Source: Fibrella rubiginis (GTDB lineage: Bacteria; Bacteroidota; Bacteroidia; Cytophagales; Spirosomataceae). Taken from it: a stretch of 64,000 nucleotides of DNA. Under the pieces are notes generated by a model. That model saw only the letters and a program-made list of their open reading frames with translations, had not been told where the DNA came from and searched no databases. The stretch's first letter is position 1; each line of letters starts with the position of its first letter. Positions 8,237 through 16,765 of the stretch are shown in pieces. A program made the position numbers and the translations under genes. The stretch spans positions 124,001-188,000 of the forward strand of contig NZ_JAFMYV010000002.1 in NCBI RefSeq assembly GCF_017353185.1. Direction: 5' to 3'.

Positions 8237-9298
8237 ATGAACGCAATCTATCCAAAACCTGTGCGCCAATTCTCGTTTTCCTGCTGCCTTTTTCTCATGG
8301 CCCTGCTGGCCAACTGCCAATCGACGGTGCCCTTTGTGTATACGGGCAAGAAGATGAAGGGCGTGAATCTCGTGGCCCCGCCCCAAAAGCCCAACGACAG
8401 CACCCTGATGGCCCTTCGCGCTGACAATGGCACCTGGGTGGCGGTGGTGCCTTACGGCTTCTGCAAAAAAGACGATCCCCACTTTTACTGGCACGGCAAC
8501 CCGCCCCCCGGCGAACGCCGCATGGGCCAATGGTGGGGCGAAACGCCCGAAGGCATTGCGGGCACCGTGGCGATGGCGCGGGCGCAGGGTCTGAAGGTGA
8601 TGCTGAAACCACACGTCTGGATGATGGGCGGCTCGCACCTCGACCTGGCCTTTGATAAAGAAGCCGACTGGCAATCGTTTGAAACCGATTACCGGGGCTA
8701 CGTACTGGGTAACGCCCGCATCGCCGACTCGCTCAAGGTCGACCTGTTTTGTATTACCACCGAACTCGACAAGTTCTCGATGGCCCGCCCGGATTTCTGG
8801 AAAACCCTCATTGCCGACGTTAGGAAGGTATATAAAGGCCAGCTCACCTACGCCGCCAACTGGGACCGGTTCGCGCAGATTCCGTTCTGGAAGGAGCTTG
8901 ATTACATAGGAGTGGACGCCTATTTCCCCCTCGACGATGCCAAAACCCCCTCCGAAAAAGCGATGGTGCGCGGCTGGAAAAAACCAATGGCCGAGCTAGC
9001 GGAGCTAAGCGGCAAACACCAAAAACCTATTCTCTTCACCGAGTTTGGCTACCGCGCCTGCGACCACGCCGCCGAAAAACCGTGGGAATCCGAAACCGAT
9101 TGCCAGCCCAACCCCACCGCGCAAGCCAACGCCTACGCCGCCCTCACCGCCGCCGTATGGCCCCAACCCTGGTTTGCCGGTGGCTTTGTCTGGAAATGGC
9201 ACATGAACGAACGCCACGGCCACCGCGAGCGCGATATGTTCAGCCCGCAGGGCAAACCCGCCGAAGTGGCGTTGAAGAAAATGTATGGCGGGGAATAG
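8237..9298 (+). CDS. Glycoside hydrolase, GH113-like, lipoprotein
   Basis: 353 residues. N-terminal hydrophobic segment ending LLANC gives a somewhat atypical lipobox, so surface or periplasmic anchoring is likely. The remainder is a TIM-barrel hydrolase: MKGVNL after the signal, CITTELDKF with the probable acid/base Glu, and FTEFGYR with the probable nucleophile Glu near the C-terminus. This resembles the GH113 beta-mannanase family; substrate is not certain. The ATG at 8237 starts directly with the signal peptide; the upstream in-frame ATG at 8177 lies in H5 and adds palindrome-encoded residues only. Confidence 0.75.
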   Translation: MNAIYPKPVRQFSFSCCLFLMALLANCQSTVPFVYTGKKMKGVNLVAPPQKPNDSTLMALRADNGTWVAVVPYGFCKKDDPHFYWHGNPPPGERRMGQWWGETPEGIAGTVAMARAQGLKVMLKPHVWMMGGSHLDLAFDKEADWQSFETDYRGYVLGNARIADSLKVDLFCITTELDKFSMARPDFWKTLIADVRKVYKGQLTYAANWDRFAQIPFWKELDYIGVDAYFPLDDAKTPSEKAMVRGWKKPMAELAELSGKHQKPILFTEFGYRACDHAAEKPWESETDCQPNPTAQANAYAALTAAVWPQPWFAGGFVWKWHMNERHGHRERDMFSPQGKPAEVALKKMYGGE

Positions 9299-9335
9299 GG
9301 TAATGTACAATGTGGGTAGCAAATAGCCATACATA

Positions 9336-10211
9336 TCAGCCAATGTGTTCTTTGTCAAGCAAAAAGTTAAATATAGCTTTTGCTACTACCTCTGGCTGCT
9401 CTTCCTGTGGAAAATGCCCGCTTGTTTCAAGGCTGATTACCTGTGAATTTGTAAATCCCGAAACAAATTTATGTAAGTAATGCACTTTAATCACAGGATC
9501 TTTTAGCCCCCAGATAAACAGTGTAGGCTTATTGGAAATATCCTGCTTCCTGATCCAAAGTGATTCAAACCAATCCTGATCATTTAATAATGATTTAGCA
9601 AACGCCAACGCTCCGTTTCGTTGCGTCTTGTTGGCAAACGGTCCTGTATACTGCTTCAACAATTTATTGGTAATTTTATGATCACCAAACGAGTTAGGTA
9701 GAATGAATTTTGGTGAAAAATTGAGATAGCGATACAAAAAAGGAAGTAATGGATTTTTTAATATCTTACTAAGCCTGATGAAATCAGGTTCATATCTACT
9801 ACTCCATAACCAAGAATTAAGGATTACTAGCCTCTTTATTCTGTCAGGCAATTTCATTGCGAAATTTAATCCAATTGGTCCGCCAACGTCGTGAACCACC
9901 AACGTTATATTGTCCAGTTGTTTTTCAAATACAAATTTCTCAAGGGTTTCACTATGGTTTTGTGTTGAGTAGTCATACCGTTCGGGTTTGTCTGAAAGCC
10001 CAAAACCAATGTGGTCAATCGCTACGCAACGAAAATGCTTAGCCAGTTTTTTGATAACATTGCGAAAATCGAAACTCCACGATGGCGTACCATGAACAAA
10101 CAGCACTGTTTCTCCTTCTCCTTCGTCGATGTAATGAAGGTTGTATCCGTTGATGTTAGCGTAGTTTGATATAAACGGATATTCCGCTGTGTCAAGCCAA
10201 TGTGTTGCCAT
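9336..10211 (-). CDS. Alpha/beta hydrolase with Asp nucleophile (haloalkane dehalogenase/epoxide hydrolase-like)
   Basis: 291 residues, cytoplasmic. HGTPSWSFDFRNV forms the oxyanion-hole region, VVHDVGGPIG the nucleophile elbow with Asp rather than Ser, and TSGHFPQEEQP holds the catalytic His. An Asp nucleophile points to dehalogenase, epoxide hydrolase or a related fold member. The Trp that follows Asp in classic haloalkane dehalogenases (HDWG) is Val here, so halide binding is doubtful. The gene and the regulator upstream of it are clearly AT-richer than all neighbours, suggesting recent transfer as a pair. Confidence 0.72.
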   Translation of the reverse strand: MATHWLDTAEYPFISNYANINGYNLHYIDEGEGETVLFVHGTPSWSFDFRNVIKKLAKHFRCVAIDHIGFGLSDKPERYDYSTQNHSETLEKFVFEKQLDNITLVVHDVGGPIGLNFAMKLPDRIKRLVILNSWLWSSRYEPDFIRLSKILKNPLLPFLYRYLNFSPKFILPNSFGDHKITNKLLKQYTGPFANKTQRNGALAFAKSLLNDQDWFESLWIRKQDISNKPTLFIWGLKDPVIKVHYLHKFVSGFTNSQVISLETSGHFPQEEQPEVVAKAIFNFLLDKEHIG

Positions 10212-10269
10212 ACTTTTTTATAACAAAAGTCGCAACCTCATCAAAGATAAATCTTGGTCTATACCAACA

Positions 10270-10836
10270 TCAGATTTTCACTTTGTTAAATAACTTGCTA
10301 AAATTTGTTGGGTCTATACCCAAGTAAGAGGCAATGTACTTATGGGGAACAAGTTGCAATAGGTGAGAGCTCCGTTGGCAAAATATCCTGTATCGCTCTT
10401 CGATAGTTAATGAATGCAGCTCAATATGTCGGCTAATCATTCCAGCCAAGACATATTCCGTCATTTTTCTAAAAAGGCGTTCTAGTTGCTGAGATTGGTC
10501 AAAAAGTTGTTGAAGATCATTAAAAGTTACGTATTCTAACTCACTGTCTGTCAGGCATGTCAAGAAATAAGTTGAAGGTTGCTGTAATGAAAAAGATTCA
10601 GGAATAGCACACAAGTTTGGCGGGTAGGTAAAGGCAATGACATGTGTTTTGTTGTCAGCATCAAAATAAGACATTTGCACACCACTTTTTACAAAATAAA
10701 GTTTTCCCTGAACTTGGCCCGGAACAATTATAAAACTGCCTTTTTTAAATGCTTCGGGTTTAAGTCTGTCTGCAAGCAAAGCATAGTCTTCTGTGCTAAT
10801 GTTGTGAAAAAGGTTAAAGTATTCGTGGCGCTCCAT
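10270..10836 (-). CDS. Crp/Fnr-family transcription regulator
   Basis: 188 residues. Residues 1-115 form a cyclic-nucleotide-binding-like beta roll (KKGSFIIVPGQVQGKLYFVKSG), then a long dimerisation helix, and a C-terminal helix-turn-helix (VPHKYIASYLGIDPTNFSKL). No phosphate-binding cassette typical of cAMP receptors is evident, and no cysteine cluster as in Fnr, so the effector is unknown. It is 58 nt upstream of the hydrolase on the same strand and equally AT-rich; it may control that gene. Confidence 0.85.
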   Translation of the reverse strand: MERHEYFNLFHNISTEDYALLADRLKPEAFKKGSFIIVPGQVQGKLYFVKSGVQMSYFDADNKTHVIAFTYPPNLCAIPESFSLQQPSTYFLTCLTDSELEYVTFNDLQQLFDQSQQLERLFRKMTEYVLAGMISRHIELHSLTIEERYRIFCQRSSHLLQLVPHKYIASYLGIDPTNFSKLFNKVKI

Positions 10837-10889
10837 AAGTCATAGTTAGCAAAACCGGTATGTTAGTTCTAAACTGTGCGTGTTTTATC

Positions 10890-10951
10890 TCCCAATGTGC
10901 TACGAGTCAGTTTCCCCCAAATCCGACTCCGATTTCCATCTGGACGGCCAT
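10890..10951 (-). pseudogene. Degenerate duplicate of the polA 3' end
   Basis: Aligned without gaps to the last 62 nt of polA and its stop region (11519-11580): 50 of 62 positions match. Read on the minus strand it gives MAVQMEIGVGFGGN, stop, LVAHW, against MAVQMETGVGFGENWLVAH in PolA; the Trp codon has become TGA. It directly follows the XisI-like pseudogene. The real polA end is 570 nt away, so this is a second, diverged copy of the tail only. Confidence 0.85.
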
Positions 10952-10952
10952 T

Positions 10953-11300
10953 TTACGCCACCGAAAATCCAGAATAGGTCCGAATTGAATTGGGAAGAAA
11001 GCCGATGACAATGTCTGACATGGTGGGAATACCTTAGGCTGTAAGGTCATCGGTTGCAATGAGTAGGTTGGTGTTGTTGACCAATATCCAGATTTTGCCG
11101 GTGGGTTTGATCTGGAAATGGAACAGTACTTTGTATAGGTATTAGCTAATCACCCATCCGATTCTCACCACCTGAAAATGATGATGAACCGTGTCTGTCA
11201 CCAGCGTATATTCCGTATCGGCAAGGTGTTGACGATGGCTGACAAACGTCTCTAGCCAACTGGTTAGGATTGCTTCGTATCGTTCTATCTGCTTATACAT
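10953..11300 (-). pseudogene. XisI-like protein, pseudogene with two in-frame stops
   Basis: One continuous minus-strand frame of 116 codons from ATG 11300 to TAA 10953, interrupted by two TAA codons. The reading is MYKQIERYEAIL.., HHHFQVVRIGWV, then after the first stop FQIKPTGKIWILVNNTN, and after the second GIPTMSDIVIGFLP..RTYSGFSVA. Length and motifs (GWxxxxR/H, GKIWIxxNNT, DIVxGFxP, GFxVA) match the XisI family, named for fdxN-element excision control in cyanobacteria and widespread as small XisH/XisI cassettes. No XisH partner is present. Too broken for standard ORF calls. Confidence 0.82.
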
Positions 11301-11325
11301 TGCTCTAACATTTTAACGTGTAACA

Positions 11326-11481
11326 GCTTCGCGCTACGTGCCATTCGGCAGGCTTATTTTTTGTCATCCCGACGCAGGAGGGATCTAGTCTCCTGAGAAC
11401 AGATTATGAGTGAGGAAAATAGATCCCTCCTGCGTCGGGATGACAAAAAATAAGCCTGCCGAATGGCACGTAGCGCGAAGC
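11326..11481. repeat. Long intergenic inverted repeat H6
   Basis: Perfect 62-bp arms 11326-11387 and 11420-11481, loop 32 nt. It begins 40 nt after the polA stop on the minus strand. Contains GCTTCGCG at its base and a CATCCCGACGCAGGAGGGAT module near the tip. Could terminate polA transcription. Confidence 0.97.
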
Positions 11482-11520
11482 CGACCTATCGAACCGCATT
11501 TTACATTTTTCATTCCCATC

Positions 11521-14500
11521 TCAATGCGCCACTAACCAGTTCTCCCCAAACCCGACGCCGGTTTCCATTTGGACGGCCATGGGGATGGCGGTTTTCATGA
11601 TCCGGTCTACGTTTTCTTTTAGGAACTCCATCTCTGATTTGTGAGCGTCGAACACGAGTTCGTCATGCACGGTCAGGATCATTTTCGACTTCAGGTTTTC
11701 GCGGGTCATGAAGGCGTGGATGTTGATCATCGCGATCTTGAGCATGTCGGCGGCGCTGCCCTGAATGGGGGCGTTCACGGCGTTACGCTCGGCAAACATC
11801 CGGTCAGTGATGTTGCGCGAATTGATGTCGCGGAGGTAGCGGCGGCGACCCAGAATCGTTTCGGCGTAGCCACAGCCACGGGCCTTCTCGATGCTCTGAT
11901 CCATGTAGGCCTTCACCGCCGAAAACTCCTGGAAATACTCGTCGATGATTTGCCCGGCTTCCTTGCGCGGAATCTTCAGCCGTTGCGATAGTCCGAACGA
12001 CGAAATGCCGTATATGATGCCAAAATTGATGGTTTTGGCCTTCCGGCGCATCTCACTCGTCACCTCGCCAATGCCCACGTGGAAGACTTTGCTGGCCGTT
12101 TGGGTGTGAATGTCGATGTTGTTGTTGAACGCATCGAGCATGGTCTGATCACCGCTGAAGGCCGCCATGATCCGCAATTCGATTTGCGAATAGTCGGCCG
12201 ACATGATCAGAAACTCGTCGGAGCGGGGCACGAAGGCTTTGCGGATTTCCTGCCCGCGCGGGGTACGGATGGGGATGTTTTGCAAGTTCGGGTTGGTCGA
12301 CGACAGCCGCCCGGTGCTGGCTACGGCCTGGTTGAACGACGTATGCACCCGGCCCGTGCGCGGCGAAATCAGCAGCGGCAGGGCATCGACGTAGGTGTTT
12401 TTGAGCTTGATCAACTCCCGGTAATCCAGGATCTTGCCGATGATCGGGTTCTCAGCTTCCAGCTTCGAGAGCACCTCTTCACCGGTAGCGTATTGGCCCG
12501 TTTTGGTCTTCTTGGCGTTTTTGTCGAGGTTGAGCCGGTCGAACAAAATCTCGCCGAGTTGCTTGGGTGAGCCAATGTTAAATTCGCTGCCTGCAATCTC
12601 GTAGATCTCCTGTTGCACCAGCCGCATGTCAGTTTCCAGCGTGGCCGATAATTCAGCCAACGCGTTGGTATCCAGTGTAATGCCTTCCAGCTCAAGGTCG
12701 GCCAAAACCTGCACCAGCGGCATTTCTACTTTGTCGAAGAGTTTGTTTAGCTCGTCTTTATTGAGCATCGGCGCGAAAGTGTCGCGGAGTTGCAGGGTCA
12801 CGTCGGCGTCTTCTCCGGCGTAATCCACCACTCGTTGAATGTCTACCTCGCGCATGGTGAGCTGGCCTTTTCCCTTCTTGCCAATCAGCGACTCGATGGC
12901 CACTGGGTTATAGTTGAGGTAGATGCTGGCCATCGCGTCCATGTTGTGGCGTTGCTCGGGCTCGATGAGGTAATGGGCAATCATGGTGTCGAACAGCGGC
13001 CCACGTACCACCACGCCGTACTTTTTCAGCATCAGCAGGTCATACTTCAGGTTCTGTCCCACCTTCTCGATGGCCTCGTTTTCGAAAAATGGCTTGAACT
13101 GATCAACCACCGCCTGCGCCTCGGCCCGGTCTTCGGGGACAGGGACGTAAAAGGCCTCGCCGGGTTTATACGAAAACGACAGCCCCACCAAATCAGCTTC
13201 AACGGGGTCAATGGCGGTGGTTTCGGAGTCAAAACAGACGCGGGTTTGCTCGTTGAGGTAGCCCACCAGACTAGCCCGCAGTTCAGCGGTGTCCACCAGC
13301 CGGTAGTCATGCAATACGGAGTTGATGTCTTTGCGCCGCTCCGTCGAATAAGCCGTGTCGATCTCGTACTCATGGGCGTCGTCGCCCCATGTAGCCACGC
13401 GCTCAGCGCCGGGTGCGTCTTCTACAGCGGCGGTATCGGTCACGGCATCGGGTGTGGCGGCTTCACCAGAGGCAGCAGGAGCCGCTACAGTTGTCTTTTT
13501 AGCCCGCGTTTTCTTCGCAGGTTCAACGGTTGCCGGGGCGGGTTCGTCGCCAAACAAAAACGGCAGGTCATCGGCCCCACTCGGATTGCCAACGGCGGTG
13601 GGCATGGGCATAAAGGCCGGAGCCGCATCAAAAAGACCTATTTGCCCGTTCGACGGTTTGGCCGCTGGGGTGGAGGTAGCAGCACCGTCAAAATCGCCCA
13701 GCAACCGGGTTTTCATCTGCCGGAACTCCAGTTCATCCAGCAACGCCGCCAGCCGGGGTTTGTCATAGTCCGACAGCTTCAGGGCCTCTTCGTCGAAGGG
13801 CACCGGCACTTCCATATGGATCGTAGCCAGCTCTTTCGACATAATACCCTGCTGCCCGTATTGAATCACGTTTTCTTTCAGCTTGCCTTTGAGTTGATCG
13901 GCGTTAGCAATCAGGTTTTCGATGCTGCCGTAGTCGGCGATGAGCTTTTGGGCCGTTTTTTCACCAATACCGGGAATGCCGGGAATATTGTCGACCGAAT
14001 CGCCCACCAGACCGAGCATGTCGACCACCTGACTTACGTGTTCGATGCCCCAACGCTCACAGATCTCTTTCACGCCCAGCTTTTCAGCAGGTTTGCCCAT
14101 GAACGCGGGTTTGTAGATGTGGACGCAGTCGTTGACAAGCTGCCCGTAATCCTTGTCGGGCGTCATCATATAGATCTCAAAGTCGCCCGCCGCGCAGGCC
14201 CGGTGCGCCAGGGTACCGATCACGTCATCGGCTTCAAAGCCTTCCTTGATCAGCATCGGCATGTTCATGGCCTCTACGATCTGCTTGATATACGGAATAG
14301 CCACCGAAATGTCTTCGGGTTGCGACTGCCGGGTGGCCTTGTACATCGGAAACTGTTCGTGCCGGAACGTCTTCTTGGAGTGGTCGAAGGCCACGCCCAT
14401 GTGGGTGGGTTTTTCCTTTTGCAACACCTCCAGCAGCGAGTTCATGAAGCCGAAAACGGCGGAGGTGTTGACCCCTTTCGAGGAGATACGCGGATTTTTG

Positions 14501-14574
14501 TTAAACGCAAAGTGGGCGCGGTAGATCAACGCCATCGCGTCGAGCAAAAACAGTTTCTTTTCAGGTTTGGCCAT
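11521..14574 (-). CDS. polA: DNA polymerase I
   Basis: Repair and Okazaki-fragment polymerase, about 1017 residues from ATG 14574 (MAKPEKKLFLLDAMALIYR); an ATG five codons upstream at 14589 is also possible. Order: 5' nuclease domain (residues 1-300, with GFEADDVIGTLA and GVGDS-like LVGDSVDNIPG), a roughly 110-residue Ala/Pro-rich linker, a 3'-5' exonuclease with an intact FDSET motif, and a family A polymerase with SADYSQIELRI, KTINFGIIYG and VHDELVF. The exonuclease looks active, unlike that of many Gram-positive PolA. A diverged copy of its tail lies at 10890-10951. Confidence 0.97.
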   Translation of the reverse strand: MAKPEKKLFLLDAMALIYRAHFAFNKNPRISSKGVNTSAVFGFMNSLLEVLQKEKPTHMGVAFDHSKKTFRHEQFPMYKATRQSQPEDISVAIPYIKQIVEAMNMPMLIKEGFEADDVIGTLAHRACAAGDFEIYMMTPDKDYGQLVNDCVHIYKPAFMGKPAEKLGVKEICERWGIEHVSQVVDMLGLVGDSVDNIPGIPGIGEKTAQKLIADYGSIENLIANADQLKGKLKENVIQYGQQGIMSKELATIHMEVPVPFDEEALKLSDYDKPRLAALLDELEFRQMKTRLLGDFDGAATSTPAAKPSNGQIGLFDAAPAFMPMPTAVGNPSGADDLPFLFGDEPAPATVEPAKKTRAKKTTVAAPAASGEAATPDAVTDTAAVEDAPGAERVATWGDDAHEYEIDTAYSTERRKDINSVLHDYRLVDTAELRASLVGYLNEQTRVCFDSETTAIDPVEADLVGLSFSYKPGEAFYVPVPEDRAEAQAVVDQFKPFFENEAIEKVGQNLKYDLLMLKKYGVVVRGPLFDTMIAHYLIEPEQRHNMDAMASIYLNYNPVAIESLIGKKGKGQLTMREVDIQRVVDYAGEDADVTLQLRDTFAPMLNKDELNKLFDKVEMPLVQVLADLELEGITLDTNALAELSATLETDMRLVQQEIYEIAGSEFNIGSPKQLGEILFDRLNLDKNAKKTKTGQYATGEEVLSKLEAENPIIGKILDYRELIKLKNTYVDALPLLISPRTGRVHTSFNQAVASTGRLSSTNPNLQNIPIRTPRGQEIRKAFVPRSDEFLIMSADYSQIELRIMAAFSGDQTMLDAFNNNIDIHTQTASKVFHVGIGEVTSEMRRKAKTINFGIIYGISSFGLSQRLKIPRKEAGQIIDEYFQEFSAVKAYMDQSIEKARGCGYAETILGRRRYLRDINSRNITDRMFAERNAVNAPIQGSAADMLKIAMINIHAFMTRENLKSKMILTVHDELVFDAHKSEMEFLKENVDRIMKTAIPMAVQMETGVGFGENWLVAH

Positions 14575-14591
14575 TATATAGGAGATCATTG

Positions 14592-14748
14592 GTCATTTGC
14601 TAGCGTATACCCGGACGCGGGACCGCCCCCGCCCTAAAGGGAGCCTTGCTTGCGCAGGGGTATGCCCACAGCGTAGTTGCTCCTGCGCAAGCAAGGCTCC
14701 CTTTAGGGCGGGGGCGGTCCCGCGTCCGGGTATACGCTAGCAAATGAC
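14592..14748. repeat. Long intergenic inverted repeat H7 (longest perfect arms)
   Basis: Perfect 67-bp arms 14592-14658 and 14682-14748, loop 23 nt. The arm nearest polA ends 17 nt before the ATG at 14574. The upstream FAS1 gene has its own terminator-like hairpin (14810-14874), so H7 is not obviously needed to end that transcript. Confidence 0.97.
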
Positions 14749-14809
14749 GGTAAAAATAGAACAGGCCCTACGCGCTTTTGATTCCGATTTCTGCCCGCAG
14801 AAGCCATCA

Positions 14810-14874
14810 AAAAAGCCCCACCCAGTCTGCATAGTGCTAAAGGCGACTACACAAACCAGGCAGGGCTTTTTCTG
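14810..14874 (-). terminator. Likely terminator of the FAS1 gene
   Basis: On the minus strand, AAAAAGCCCTGCCTGG pairs imperfectly with CTGGGTGGGGCTTTTTT across a loop of about 30 nt, starting some 24 nt after the stop. The final T run suits an intrinsic terminator. Confidence 0.5.
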
Positions 14875-14897
14875 CCGAAAAGAGAAGGCAGAAGCGC

Positions 14898-15857
14898 TTA
14901 GTTGCCGGGCAACAGCACCCGGTCTATCTTATGAATGACGGCATTGGTAGCCAGGTTATTGGCACTGGTTACGTTGGCCGTGGTGGTACCATTGCCCGCG
15001 CCTAAGACCGTTACGCTGGTGGCTGTTACGCCAAATTTCAGCGTTGGCGTGGCACCCAGTAGCGTTGCAGAAGTCAGACCGTCAGTGAGTTGCGTTGAAA
15101 ACACCCGACCCGGCACTACGTGATACGACAGTATGCGGGTAAGCTGGGCGGGCGTGGCAGCAGCGATAGCCGTGGCGCTGAAGCCAGACGCAATAAAGGC
15201 ATCGTTGGTAGGCGCAAACAGCGTGGCCGCCGTGGTCGACTGAAGAGCCGTGACCACACCAGCTCCGGCTCTGGTGACGGCCGCCGCCAACAGGCTGTAG
15301 CTGCCCGGATCGGCCAGCACCGTAGCCACTACGTCGCCGGTGGGAGGTATCAACACGCCGTCGATCACGTGGATTATACCGTTGTCAGCCGCCACGTCGG
15401 GCGTGATGACTTTTTTGCCGTTGACCGAAACCGTCGAGCCAATTTTCGACACGTAGACAGTGCCGTTGGTGGTCAGCAGAGTTTGCTGCGGTGTATTCAC
15501 CGCCGTCGGAATGGCGCTTGCCAACACCCGCGTACCCAGCACGTGGTACTGCAAAATGTTGGTTAACGTGGCCGTTGGCAGGGCATTTACGGCTGCCACA
15601 TCGGCAATACCCGACGCTTTGAACGCGGCGTCGTTTGGCGCAAACACGGTAAACGAACCGGTCTTGAACGTCTCGGTCAGGTTGGCTTTTACGAGGGCCG
15701 CCCGCAGGAGGGTGAAGTCGTTGTTTTTGTTGACAATGTCGGTGATGGTGTTGGTTGTAACGACAGGGTCGTCCTTTTTGCAGGATGAGGTAAGCAGGCC
15801 AGTCAACAGCAAAAGGCTGCCGGCCAGGAGGTGAAGTGATTTGTTGATGAAATGCAT
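14898..15857 (-). CDS. Fasciclin (FAS1) domain lipoprotein, two domains
   Basis: 319 residues from ATG 15857. Signal segment ending LLTSSC gives a lipobox with KKDD just after it. Two FAS1 repeats follow, each with the family phrases FTVFAPNDAAF / TLFAPTNDAF near its start and a YHV motif (LQYHVLGTRV, LSYHVVPGRV) near its end. Such lipoproteins are usually surface or periplasmic adhesion-type proteins; the ligand is unknown. A longer frame exists from 15908 but would place 17 unrelated residues before the signal peptide. Confidence 0.9.
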   Translation of the reverse strand: MHFINKSLHLLAGSLLLLTGLLTSSCKKDDPVVTTNTITDIVNKNNDFTLLRAALVKANLTETFKTGSFTVFAPNDAAFKASGIADVAAVNALPTATLTNILQYHVLGTRVLASAIPTAVNTPQQTLLTTNGTVYVSKIGSTVSVNGKKVITPDVAADNGIIHVIDGVLIPPTGDVVATVLADPGSYSLLAAAVTRAGAGVVTALQSTTAATLFAPTNDAFIASGFSATAIAAATPAQLTRILSYHVVPGRVFSTQLTDGLTSATLLGATPTLKFGVTATSVTVLGAGNGTTTANVTSANNLATNAVIHKIDRVLLPGN

Positions 15858-15909
15858 ACGACAAAACGGGTTAAACCAGTAGAACAATGAACTACGCCTG
15901 ACATTCATA

Positions 15910-15917
15910 CAAACGTA
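15910..15917 (-). promoter_or_regulatory. Bacteroidota -7 box upstream of FAS1 gene
   Basis: TACGTTTG on the minus strand, an exact TAnnTTTG match about 53 nt before the ATG. No good -33 TTG was found, so support is partial. Confidence 0.45.
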
Positions 15918-16059
15918 CCTGGGTAGATTTTGTTGAATGTTTTTGTAAAACTCTTAAACAAAGCTGGATTAACAGAATCGCTGAGTAGGTTTATTGAGTA
16001 AACGGTCAGCCGCAGGCTCCATTGGTTGCCTCACGCCAGCAGCCGCTGAATCAACGAAA

Positions 16060-16104
16060 AACGGTCAATCTGGTAGCACATCATGTGCTGCCAGATTGAC
16101 CGTT
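16060..16104. terminator. Hairpin downstream of the Rad52-like gene
   Basis: Arms 16060-16080 and 16084-16104 (21 bp, one G-T) with a 3-nt loop, 22 nt past the stop of the Rad52-like gene. AACGGTCAATCTGG base. Shorter than the H-series but of the same tight build; terminator is the simplest reading. Confidence 0.65.
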
Positions 16105-16125
16105 ATACCCGCCAGAAGCAGGTTG

Positions 16126-16644
16126 TTATGTTTTCTGGTAAGACGCTTTGAGCGTAACGATTTCGCCGCCGCGGTAGGAGCCGTCGTTGATTTTTTTGAC
16201 CAGCACTTCCAGTTGCTGATGTGCCCAGTCGGGAATGAACTTATCGGGCGTGTCGATGAATACACGGGGGTAGTTATACAGGTCGCGCCCCAGCCCGAAT
16301 TGCACGGCGCACCGCTTCATGGCGTCAGAGATACCTCCTTTCACCGGTTCAATATCGGTACGGCTGGCACCATCCATTTTTGAGAGGATTGTGGGCGGTT
16401 TCCCTTCTTCGCCAGGAATGGTAACGGTGATTTTGCAGAAGAAACCACCCTGGATCTCGGAGATCTCATTCTGCCACCCCTGCCAGCCAAACTGTTTGTC
16501 GAACCGGTCCATCACGCAGCGGTTGGTGATGTAAGGTACCACCACCAGTTTACCGGTTTTGGTCTGCATCTGCACCCGCCATTCCATCTCGTCGGGCTGG
16601 ATAGGCAGGGTCAATTTTTCAAGGGGATTTGTTGTTTGTTCCAT
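16126..16644 (-). CDS. Rad52/Rad22-like single-strand annealing protein
   Basis: 172 residues. The Rad52-type core is visible: WRVQMQTKTGKLVVVPYITN, CVMDRFDKQFGWQGW, the basic-glycine stretch ASRTDIEPVKGGISDAMKRC and AVQFGLGRDLY. The family anneals complementary single strands and is common in phages; chromosomal copies are known in Bacteroidota. It has no phage neighbours here and lies between a FAS1 lipoprotein and a hexosaminidase, separated from both by hairpins. It lacks a recombinase-loading C-terminal tail. Possible connection to inverted-repeat dynamics is speculation. Confidence 0.8.
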   Translation of the reverse strand: MEQTTNPLEKLTLPIQPDEMEWRVQMQTKTGKLVVVPYITNRCVMDRFDKQFGWQGWQNEISEIQGGFFCKITVTIPGEEGKPPTILSKMDGASRTDIEPVKGGISDAMKRCAVQFGLGRDLYNYPRVFIDTPDKFIPDWAHQQLEVLVKKINDGSYRGGEIVTLKASYQKT

Positions 16645-16667
16645 GCTTTAAATATAATGAAAAAGGG

Positions 16668-16759
16668 GTTCAAAGTCTAATGTTCAAGGTGCAAAGTTGC
16701 TTCGCATACTACACGCAGAGCGCGAAGCAACTTTGCACCTTGAACATTAGACTTTAAAC
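16668..16759. repeat. Long intergenic inverted repeat H8 (GCTTCGCG family)
   Basis: Arms 16668-16705 and 16722-16759 (38 nt, one mismatch), loop 16 nt. Lies between the hexosaminidase stop (16766) and the Rad52-like ATG (16644). Shares AAAGTCTAA..AAGTTGCTTCGC with H3 and H15. Confidence 0.95.
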
Positions 16760-16765
16760 TTTTCC

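Noticed and set aside
12790..14637. A 615-codon open frame on the plus strand
   Set aside because: It lies wholly antisense to polA, its translation has no recognisable domain, and long antisense frames are expected in GC-rich genes with strong codon bias.
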